Source of the DNA: Cryptomeria japonica
Lineage: Eukaryota; Streptophyta; Pinopsida; Cupressales; Cupressaceae
Reading direction: 5' to 3'
Length of the DNA stretch: 20,000 nucleotides
Assembly: GCF_030272615.1 (NCBI RefSeq)
Contig: NW_026729145.1
Location: 132,501 to 152,500 of the forward strand
In this document: positions 9,204-16,600 of the stretch, one piece after another
How positions within the stretch are numbered: the first letter of the stretch is position 1
Layout: each line of letters starts with the position of its first letter
The notes under the pieces: model-generated
The model's input: the letters and a program-made list of their open reading frames with translations, nothing else
The model's database searches: none
What the model was told of the DNA's origin: nothing
Made by a program: the position numbers and the translations under genes

Positions 9204-9350
9204 AGGTGTTGCGTTTGATGGGTCGACTCCCCTGGTTGTGTGCACTGCACCAACTTCAAAGACCCTGTCTTGTTTAAGAAGTCAAAAGTTGGGGTGGATG
9301 TCCTAATCATTGCTGCAGTCTACGCATGTATGAGAATCAGACAAATAGCT

Positions 9351-9360
9351 TATATAGGGG
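9351..9360 (+). promoter_or_regulatory. Pol I spacer promoter P2
   Basis: TATATAGGGG in the second 157-bp unit, preceded by CAGACAAATAGCT and followed by the GGTTG hairpin at 9391-9412. Confidence 0.8.
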
Positions 9361-9570
9361 AGGTGTTGCATTCGGTGGGTTGACTCCCCTGGTTGTGCGC
9401 ACTGCGCCAACCTCAAAGACCCCGCATAGCAGAAGAAGTCGGAAGTCGGATTTTGGTGAGCACCAAGGCGTGCACCTTTGGTGCGGTCAACGCAGACGAA
9501 TTCAGAAGTTGGGGTGGATGTCCTAATCGTTGTTGCAGGCTACACATGTATGAGAATCAGACAAATAGCT

Positions 9571-9580
9571 TATATAGGGG
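9571..9580 (+). promoter_or_regulatory. Pol I spacer promoter P3
   Basis: TATATAGGGG with the same CAGACAAATAGCT upstream context. The downstream complement is weakened to CTCCCT. Confidence 0.8.
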
Positions 9581-9727
9581 AGGTGTTGGGTTTGATGGGT
9601 CAACTCCCTTGGTTGTGCGCATTACGCCAACCTCAAAGACCTTGTTTTCGTTAAGAAGTCAAAAGTTGGGGTCAATGTCCTAATGGCTCCTGTAGGCTAC
9701 ACATGTATGAGAATCGGACAAATAGCT

Positions 9728-9737
9728 TATATAGGGG
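9728..9737 (+). promoter_or_regulatory. Pol I spacer promoter P4
   Basis: TATATAGGGG, 157 bp after P3, with GGACAAATAGCT upstream and GACTCCCCTGG downstream. Confidence 0.8.
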
Positions 9738-9884
9738 AGGTGTTGGGTTTGATGGGTCGACTCCCCTGGTTGTGCGCATTACGTCAACCTCAAAGACCTT
9801 GTTTTCGTTAAGAAGTCAAAAGTTGGGGTCGATGTCCTAATTGCTCCTGTAGACTACACATGTATGAGAATCAGACAAATAGCT

Positions 9885-9894
9885 TATATAGGGG
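9885..9894 (+). promoter_or_regulatory. Pol I spacer promoter P5
   Basis: TATATAGGGG, 157 bp after P4. The downstream CTCCCCTA is a perfect 8-bp complement of TAGGGGAG. Confidence 0.8.
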
Positions 9895-10041
9895 AGGTGT
9901 TGGGTTTGATGGGTTGACTCCCCTAGTTGTTCGCATTACACCAACCTCAAAGACCTTGTTTTCGTTTAGAAGCCGAAAGTTGGGGTCGATGTCCTAATTG
10001 CTCCTGCAGGCTACGCATGTATGAGAATCAGACAAATAGCT

Positions 10042-10051
10042 TATATAGGGG
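10042..10051 (+). promoter_or_regulatory. Pol I spacer promoter P6
   Basis: TATATAGGGG, 157 bp after P5 and the last of the 157-bp group. A palindromic minisatellite separates it from P7, 855 bp away. Confidence 0.8.
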
Positions 10052-10177
10052 AGGTGTTGGGTTTGATGGGTCGACTCCCCTGGTTGTGCGCATTGCGCCA
10101 ACCTCAAAGACCCTGCATTGCGGATGAAGTCGAAAGTCAGAGTTTGGTGTGCTACAAGGTGTGGTCGAAGGTGCTCA

Positions 10178-10796
10178 CCTAGGTGTGCACCTTTGGAGCG
10201 CAGGAAAAGTGCCCTCCAAAAGTGCGCACCTTTGGAGTGCACAAAAGTGCCCTCCAAAAGTGCGCACCTTTGGAGCGCACAAAAGTGCCCTCCAAAAAGT
10301 GCCCTCCAAAAGTGCGCACCTTTGGAGCGCACAAAAGTGCCCTCCAAAAAGTGCCCTCCAAAAGTGCGCACCTTTGGAGTGCAGAAAAGTGCCCTCCAAA
10401 AAGTGCCCTCCAAAAGTGTGCACCTTTGGAGTGCACAAAAGTGCCCTCCAAAAGTGCGCACCTTTGGAGCGCAGAAAAGTGCCCTCCAAAAAGTGCCCTC
10501 CAAAAGTGCGCACCTTTGGAGCGCAGAAAAGTGCCCTCCAAAAAGTGCCCTCCAAAAGTGCGCACCTTTGGAGCGCAGAAAAGTGCCCTCCAAAAGTGCG
10601 CACCTTTGGAGCGCAGAAAAGTGCCCTCCAAAAAGTGCCCTCCAAAAGTGCGCACCTTTGGAGCGCACAAAAGTGCCCTCCAAAAAGTGCCCTCCAAAAG
10701 TGCGCACCTTTGGAGCGCACAAAAGTGCCCTCCAAAAGTGCGCACCTTTGGAGCGCACAAAAGTGCCCTCCAAAAGTGCGCACTTTTGGTGCGCAC
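10178..10796. repeat. 38/52-bp palindromic minisatellite between promoter groups
   Basis: About 14 occurrences of GTGCGCACCTTTGGAGCGCA joined by one or two GTGCCCTCCAAAA words, giving units of 38 bp (one word) or 52 bp (two words). Each junction is a 24-bp imperfect palindrome, for example 10214-10237, with arms CTCCAAA and TTTGGAG around GTGCGCAC. Frames are open on both strands and are not genes. The array is inserted between the 157-bp and 311-bp promoter groups. Confidence 0.9.
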
Positions 10797-10896
10797 CAAG
10801 GCGCTGGTTCGGTCGTTGCAGGCGAGTTCGGAAGTTGGGGTCGATGTCCTGAGCGGAGGTGCAAACTACACAGGTGTCGGAATCGGACAAATAGCT

Positions 10897-10906
10897 TATA
10901 TAGGGG
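10897..10906 (+). promoter_or_regulatory. Pol I spacer promoter P7
   Basis: TATATAGGGG preceded by GGAATCGGACAAATAGCT. It is the first of the 311-bp group. Confidence 0.8.
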
Positions 10907-11207
10907 AGGTGTATGCTTCGATGGGTCGACTCCCCAGGTTGAGCGCACCGCGCCAACCTCAAAGACCCTACGGTATGGATGAAGTCGGAAGTTGGGTCCG
11001 ATGACCGATTCGATTAGTAGGTATGCTCATGAGGTCGGAATTTGGGTCCGATGACCTGCCATGTGCAGGAAGGCGAATGTTGGCACTGTGCGTTGCAAGG
11101 TGCACACCAAGGTGCTGGTGCGGTCTTTTTAGTCGAGTTCGGAAGTTGGGGTCGATGTCCTGATCGGAGGTGCAAGCTACACAGGTGTGGGAATCGGACA
11201 AATAGCT

Positions 11208-11217
11208 TATATAGGGG
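11208..11217 (+). promoter_or_regulatory. Pol I spacer promoter P8
   Basis: TATATAGGGG in the second 311-bp unit, same flanks as P7. Confidence 0.8.
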
Positions 11218-11518
11218 AGGTGTATGCTTCGTTGGGTCGACTCCCCGGGTTGAGCGCACCGCGCCAACCTCAAAGACCCTACGGTATGGATGAAGTCGGA
11301 AGTTGGGTCCGATGACCGATTCGATATGTAGGCATACTCGCGAGGTCGGAATTTGGGTCCGATGACCTGCCATGTGCAGGAAGGCGAATGTTGGCACTGT
11401 GCGTTGCAAGGTGCGCACCAAGGCGCTGGTTCGGTCGTTGCAGGCGAGTTCGGAAGTTGGGGTCGATGTCCTGATCGGAGGTGCAAACTACACAGGTGTG
11501 GGAATCGGACAAATAGCT

Positions 11519-11528
11519 TATATAGGGG
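11519..11528 (+). promoter_or_regulatory. Pol I spacer promoter P9
   Basis: TATATAGGGG in the third 311-bp unit, same flanks as P7. Confidence 0.8.
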
Positions 11529-11829
11529 AGGTGTATGCTTCGTTGGGTCGACTCCCCGGGTTGAGCGCACCGCGCCAACCTCAAAGACCCTACGGTATGG
11601 ATGAAGTCGGAAGTTGTGTCCGATGACCGATTCGATATGTAGGCATACTCGCGAGGTCGGAATTTGGGTCCGATGACCTGCCATGTGCAGGAAGGCGAAT
11701 GTTGGGACTGTGCGTCGCAAGGTGCGCACCAAGGCGCTGGTGCCGTCGTTGCAGTCGAGTTCGGAAGTTGGGGTCGATGTCCTGGTCAGAGGTGCAAACT
11801 ACACAGGTGTGGGAATCGGACAAATAGCT

Positions 11830-11839
11830 TATATAGGGG
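11830..11839 (+). promoter_or_regulatory. Pol I spacer promoter P10
   Basis: TATATAGGGG in the fourth 311-bp unit. The next promoter is 545 bp away because the subrepeat tract at 11960-12240 intervenes. Confidence 0.8.
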
Positions 11840-11959
11840 AGGTGTATGCTTCGATGGGTCGACTCCCCGGGTTGAGCGCACCGCGCCAACCTCAAAGACC
11901 CTACAGTATGGATGAAGTCGGAAGTTGGGTCCGATGACCGATTCGATACGTAGGCATAT

Positions 11960-12240
11960 TGGCGAGGTCTGAATTTGTGTCCGATGACCTGCCATGCGCA
12001 GGAAGGCGGAATTTGGGTCCGATGACCGAGTTGATGGCGTGCCATGCGCAGAAAGGCGGAATTTGGGTCCGATGACCGAGTTGATGTTGATGGCCCGCCA
12101 TGCACAGGAAGGCGGAATTTGGGTCCGATGACCGATTTGAAGGCGTGCCATGCGCAGAAAGGCGGAGTTTGGGTCCGATGACCGAGTTGATATTGATGGC
12201 CCGCCATGCGCAGGAAGGCGGAATTTGGGTCCGATGACCT
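11960..12240. repeat. 50/56-bp subrepeat (106-bp dimer)
   Basis: GGGTCCGATGACC starts at 12015, 12065, 12121, 12171 and 12227, alternating 50 and 56 bp, so the true period is 106 bp. Each unit also has GCCATGCGCAG and AAGGCGGAATTT. It is a local expansion of the tail of the 311-bp unit. Confidence 0.88.
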
Positions 12241-12374
12241 GACATACGCATGGAGTCCGACTCGGGGGCCGATGTTCGATTCGATGACTTGCATTGTGGG
12301 TAAAGTCGGAAGTTGTGGTCTTTGACCCGATTCGATGACCAGACTTCGGCTGCTTGAGAATCGGACAAATAACT

Positions 12375-12384
12375 TATATAGGGG
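12375..12384 (+). promoter_or_regulatory. Pol I gene-proximal promoter P11
   Basis: TATATAGGGG with GAGAATCGGACAAATAACT upstream. The AACT in place of AGCT marks the three gene-proximal promoters. Downstream sequence differs from the spacer promoters and begins the two-hairpin module. Confidence 0.8.
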
Positions 12385-12410
12385 AGGTAGTGTTCTCGAG
12401 CATCCTCCCC

Positions 12411-12508
12411 CCGTGCCCGTTTATGTCGATTGATGCTGGTGCTCGACTGGTTGGAGCGCTCGGATGCAAAAATCTTGCACCAGGATTTATCGATTGTGAT
12501 GGACACGG
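12411..12508 (+). other. Promoter-downstream hairpin I, copy at P11
   Basis: Arms pair symmetrically about 12459/12460. The core CTGGTGC (12436-12442) pairs GCACCAG (12477-12483). TCGAT (12426-12430) pairs ATCGA (12489-12493). The base CCGTG (12411-12415) pairs CACGG (12504-12508). The scattered mismatches include several G-U wobbles. It is the same fold as the hairpins at 12851 and 13341. Confidence 0.65.
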
Positions 12509-12517
12509 CAAGTCTCC

Positions 12518-12664
12518 TGATTGCTATGCAGGAGCTCATCGTGAATCTCTATGCGGCCTTGGTATGGACTCGACCTGCGGAATGGTTCGGCAATGGTAGT
12601 CGCTCCAACACGTCCTTGCAATGGCCACAGAGGTGATTCGACTAGAGCTCCAGTCTAGCTTTTG
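12518..12664 (+). other. Promoter-downstream hairpin II, copy at P11
   Basis: GGAGCTC (12531-12537) pairs GAGCTCC (12645-12651), continuing outward with interrupted pairing of TTGCTATGC to GTCTAGC. Its GATTGCTATGC start and GGTAGTCGCTCCAACACGTCC interior match the 188-bp repeat unit downstream. Confidence 0.55.
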
Positions 12665-12815
12665 GGTTGCTTGGCGGACTGGTATAGCCGCGATCGAGTT
12701 CCGGCCATGAACGTTTTAGATAGCTCTTGGGCTTTCTGGGACGGAAGTCGGAAGTTTGGGCTGTTGTCCGATTTGATGACCATTCTTCGGATGTGTGAGA
12801 ATCGGACAAATAACT

Positions 12816-12825
12816 TATATAGGGG
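12816..12825 (+). promoter_or_regulatory. Pol I gene-proximal promoter P12
   Basis: TATATAGGGG with GAGAATCGGACAAATAACT upstream. The initial sequence is GGGGACTG instead of GGGGAGG, and its downstream complement has changed to CAGCCCCC. Confidence 0.8.
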
Positions 12826-12850
12826 ACTGTGTTGTCTCACGCAGCCCCCT

Positions 12851-12949
12851 CCGTGCCCCTCTATCTCGACCGATGTTGGTGCTTGAAAGGGTTGGGATCG
12901 CTCGGATTTATAAACGTGCACCACCATTTGTCGAGTGTGAGGGACGCGG
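12851..12949 (+). other. Promoter-downstream hairpin I, copy at P12
   Basis: CTCGACCGATGTTGGTGC (12865-12882) pairs GCACCACCATTTGTCGAG (12918-12935) with two mismatches and one G-U. After a 3x3 internal loop, CCGTGCCCCTC (12851-12861) pairs GAGGGACGCGG (12939-12949) with one mismatch. Confidence 0.7.
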
Positions 12950-12959
12950 CAGGTCTCCT

Positions 12960-13104
12960 AAATGCTATACGGGCGCTCTCTGAGAATCTCTATCCGGCCT
13001 CGACACAGACTAGTCTTGCTGAATGGTTTGGCACTGGTAGTCGATCCAACACGTCGTTGTTGTGGCCGCCTAGGCGATTCGATTCGAGCCCCCGTCTAGC
13101 TTTT
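12960..13104 (+). other. Promoter-downstream hairpin II, copy at P12
   Basis: AAATGCTATACGGGCGCTC (12960-12978) pairs GAGCCCCCGTCTAGCTTTT (13086-13104) at 16 of 19 positions. It is homologous to the hairpins starting at 12518 and 13442 and to the 188-bp unit. Confidence 0.65.
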
Positions 13105-13305
13105 GGGTTGCTTGGCGGATTTTGCCCTATCCGCAAGTGAGCTCGGTCCCTAAACGTTCGAGAAACCCGATTGCTATGCGCCGACTCTCTTTCTTGCGAG
13201 CCTCCATCTAGCTTTTGGGTCTCTACGGAACGGAAGTCGGAATCTGGGACCGTTGTTTGATTCGACGAGGCAGACTACGGTTGTGCGAGAATCGGACAAA
13301 TAACT

Positions 13306-13315
13306 TATATAGGGG
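13306..13315 (+). promoter_or_regulatory. Pol I promoter P13, probable main 45S gene promoter
   Basis: The last TATATAGGGG in the window, preceded by GAGAATCGGACAAATAACT. No further copy lies between here and 20000, and the sequence to the right has the look of an external transcribed spacer, so this is the best candidate for the main pre-rRNA start. P11 or P12 could also serve. Initiation is expected at about 13312-13316. Confidence 0.72.
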
Positions 13316-13340
13316 AGGTGTTGACTGGAGCATTCTCCCC

Positions 13341-13434
13341 CGTGCCCCTCTAACTCGACCAATGCTGGCGCTCGAACGGTGGTAGCGCTCGGATTTTCGT
13401 TGAGCGCCAGCATTGGTCGATTTAGAGGGGCATG
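13341..13434 (+). other. Promoter-downstream hairpin I, copy at P13
   Basis: TCGACCAATGCTGGCGCTC (13355-13373) and GAGCGCCAGCATTGGTCGA (13402-13420) are perfect 19-bp complements. The stem extends to 13341/13434 with one mismatch (13354/13421) and one G-T (13342/13433). The loop is 28 nt. It begins about 26 bases after the promoter. Confidence 0.92.
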
Positions 13435-13441
13435 CGAGATT

Positions 13442-13590
13442 CCCGAATGCTATGCGAGGGCTCTAACGGAAATGTCTATTGGTTTCGGTATGGATGCAAT
13501 TGCGAGTGGTTCGGCAAAGGTAGTCGTTCCGATGCGTCCATGTCGTGGCCAAATCGATAATTCGATTTGAGCCCTCGTATAGCATTTGGG
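13442..13590 (+). other. Promoter-downstream hairpin II, copy at P13
   Basis: Bases 13442-13463 pair with 13569-13590 over 22 bp with two G-U pairs. Further in, TTGGTTTCGGTATGGATGCA (13479-13498) pairs TGCGTCCATGTCGTGGCCAA (13533-13552) with one mismatch, allowing wobble. The RNA would be a rod of about 149 nt. Confidence 0.85.
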
Positions 13591-13680
13591 TCTCTCGATG
13601 TGATTCCGCATTCCAGTCCCTTTGGGCACTGCTTGAGCCGCATCCCAGGGGGTTCCCTTCCCAATAATCTGCCTCGCAAC
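13591..13680. other. Junction between promoter module and 188-bp array
   Basis: Short connecting sequence with GCCGCATCCCAGGGGGTTCCC, resembling the linker of the 188-bp units (GCCGCATCCCTCGCCTCGC) but diverged. Confidence 0.5.
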
Positions 13681-16600
13681 CCGATTGCTATGCGGTGAGG
13701 CTCCTCGGCCGCCTCGGAACTATCTGTGTATCAGACGCATCGCGGGATAAGGGGTTGGCAACGGTAGTCGCCCCAAGCGCGTCCGATGCTTGGACCATTC
13801 CGAGGCGGCCCTGAAGCCTCTTCCGTCTAGCCGTTGGGTCCTTCTCGCCGCATCCCTTGCCTCGCACCCCGATTGCTATGCGGTGAGGCTCCTCGGCCGC
13901 CTTGGAACTATCTGTGTATCAGACGCATCGCGGGATAAGGGGTTGTCACTGGTAGTCGCCCCAAGCGCGTCCGATGCTTGGACCATTCCGAGGCGGCCCT
14001 GAAGCCTCTTCCGTCTAGCCGTTGGGTCCTTCTCGCCGCATCCCTCGACTCGCACCCCGATTGCTATGCGGTGAGGCTCCTCGGCCGCCTTGGAACTATC
14101 TGTGTATCGGACGCGTCGCGGGATAAGGGGTTGTCACTGGTAGTCGCCCCAAGCGCGTCCGATGCTTGGACCATTCCGAGGCGGCCCTGAAGCCTCTTCC
14201 GTCTAGCCGTTGGGTCCTTCTCGCCGCATCCCTCGCCTCGCACCCCGATTGCTATGCGGTGAGGCTCCTCGGCCGCCTTGGAACTATCTGTGTATCGGAC
14301 GCGTCGCGGGATAAGGGGTTGTCACTGGTAGTCGCCCCAAGCGCGTGCGATGCATGGACCATTCCCAGGCGGCCCTGAAGCCTCTTCCGTCTAGCCGTTG
14401 GGTCCTTCTCGCCGCATCCCTCGCCTCGCACCCCGATTGCTATGCGGTGAGGCTCCTCGGCCGCCTTGGAACTATCTGTGTATCGGACGCGTCGCGGGAT
14501 AAGGGGTTGTCACTGGTAGTCGCCCCAAGCGCGTCCGATGCTTGGACCATTCCGAGGCGGCCCTGAAGCCTCTTCCGTCTAGCCGTTGGGTCCTTCTCGC
14601 CGCATCCCTCGCCTCGCACCCCGATTGCTATGCGGTGAGGCTCCTCGGCCGCCTTGGAACTATCTGTGTATCGGACGCGTCGCGGGATAAGGGGTTGTCA
14701 CTGGTAGTCGCCCCAAGCGCGTCCGATGCTTGGACCATTCCGAGGCGGCCCTGAAGCCTCTTCCGTCTAGCCGTTGGGTCCTTCTCGCCGCATCCCTCGC
14801 CTCGCACCCCGATTGCTATGCGGTGAGGCTCCTCGGCCGCCTTGGAACTATCTGTGTATCGGACGCGTCGCGGGATAAGGGGTTGTCACTGGTAGTCGCC
14901 CCAAGCGCGTCCGATGCTTGGACCATTCCGAGGCGGCCCTGAAGCCTCTTCCGTCTAGCCGTTGGGTCCTTCTCGCCGCATCCCTCGCCTCGCACCCCGA
15001 TTGCTATGCGGTGAGGCTCCTCGGCCGCCTTGGAACTATCTGTGTATCGGACGCGTCGCGGGATAAGGGGTTGTCACTGGTAGTCGCCCCAAGCGCGTCC
15101 GATGCTTGGACCATTCCGAGGCGGCCCTGAAGCCTCTTCCGTCTAGCCGTTGGGTCCTTCTCGCCGCATCCCTCGCCTCGCACCCCGATTGCTATGCGGT
15201 GAGGCTCCTCGGCCGCCTTGGAACTATCTGTGTATCGGACGCGTCGCGGGATAAGGGGTTGTCACTGGTAGTCGCCCCAAGCGCGTCCGATGCTTGGACC
15301 ATTCCGAGGCGGCCCTGAAGCCTCTTCCGTCTAGCCGTTGGGTCCTTCTCGCCGCATCCCTCGCCTCGCACCCCGATTGCTATGCGGTGAGGCTCCTCGG
15401 CCGCCTTGGAACTATCTGTGTATCGGACGCGTCGCGGGATAAGGGGTTGTCACTGGTAGTCGCCCCAAGCGCGTCCGATGCTTGGACCATTCCGAGGCGG
15501 ACCTGAAGCCTCTTCCGTCTAGCCGTTGGGTCCTTCTCGCCGCATCCCTCGCCTCGCACCCCGATTGCTATGCGGTGAGGCTCCTCGGCCGCCTTGGAAC
15601 TATCTGTGTATCGGACGCGTCGCGGGATAAGGGGTTGTCACTGGTAGTCGCCCCAAGCGCGTCCGATGCTTGGACCATTCCGAGGCGGCCCTGAAGCCTC
15701 TTCCGTCTAGCCGTTGGGTCCTTCTTGCCGCATCCCTCGCCTCGCACCCCGATTGCTATGCGGTGAGGCTCCTCGGCCGCCTTGGAACTATCTGTGTATC
15801 GGACGCGTCGCGGGATAAGGGGTTGTCACTGGTAGTCGCCCCAAGCGCGTCCGATGCTTGGACCATTCCGAGGCGGCCCTGAAGCCTCTTCCGTCTAGCC
15901 GTTGGGTCCTTCTCGCCGCATCCCTCGCCTCGCACCCCGATTGCTATGCGGTGAGGCTCCTCGGCCGCCTTGGAACTATCTGTGTATCGGACGCCTCGCG
16001 GGATAAGGGGTTGTCACTGGTAGTCGCCCCAAGCGCGTCCGATGCTTGGACCATTCCGAGGCGGCCCTGAAGCCTCTTCCGTCTAGCCGTTGGGTCCTTC
16101 TCGCCGCATCCCTCGCCTCGCACCCCGATTGCTATGCGGTGAGGCTCCTCGGCCGCCTTGGAACTATCTGTGTATCGGACGCGTCGCGGGATAAGGGGTT
16201 GTCACTGGTAGTCGCCCCAAGCGCGTCCGATGCTTGGACCATTCCGAGGCGGACCTGAAGCCTCTTCCGTCTAGCCGTTGGGTCCTTCTCGCCGCATCCC
16301 TCGCCTCGCACCCCGATTGCTATGCGGTGAGGCTCCTCGGCCGCCTTGGAACTATCTGTGTATCGGACGCGTCGCGGGATAAGGGGTTGTCACTGGTAGT
16401 CGCCCCAAGCGCGTCCGATGCTTGGACCATTCCGAGGCGGCCCTGAAGCCTCTTCCGTCTAGCCGTTGGGTCCTTCTCGCCGCATCCCTCGCCTCGCACC
16501 CCGATTGCTATGCGGTGAGGCTCCTCGGCCGCCTTGGAACTATCTGTGTATCGGACGCGTCGCGGGATAAGGGGTTGTCACTGGTAGTCGCCCCAAGCGC

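Larger units (their letters stand above)
9119..10137 (+). repeat. 157-bp promoter-bearing tandem repeat (six units)
   Basis: Each unit carries GAAGTTGGGGTCGATGTCC, a TGCAGNCTAC block, GTATGAGAATC, GGACAAATAGCTTATATAGG (or the CAGAC variant), then GGGTCGACTCCCC and a CAACCTCAAAGACC tail. Promoter spacing is 157, 220, 157, 157 and 157 bp. The 220-bp step contains a 63-bp extra block (GTGAGCACCAAGGCGTGCACC onward) that also precedes the first unit. Confidence 0.9.
10797..11930 (+). repeat. 311-bp promoter-bearing tandem repeat (P7-P10)
   Basis: Promoters at 10897, 11208, 11519 and 11830 are exactly 311 bp apart. Each unit runs from GTGCGCACCAAGGCGCTGG through GAAGTTGGGGTCGATGTCC, the promoter, GGGTCGACTCCCC, and a tail of two GGGTCCGATGACC blocks and CATGTGCAGGAAGGCGAATG. 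It is homologous to the 157-bp unit around the promoter, with about 150 bp added. Confidence 0.92.

Noticed and set aside
10118-10982. Long frames of KCPPKVRTFG or EGTFVRSKGAHF type repeats on both strands
   Set aside because: These are translations of the 38/52-bp palindromic minisatellite and are open in all three plus frames and on the minus strand.
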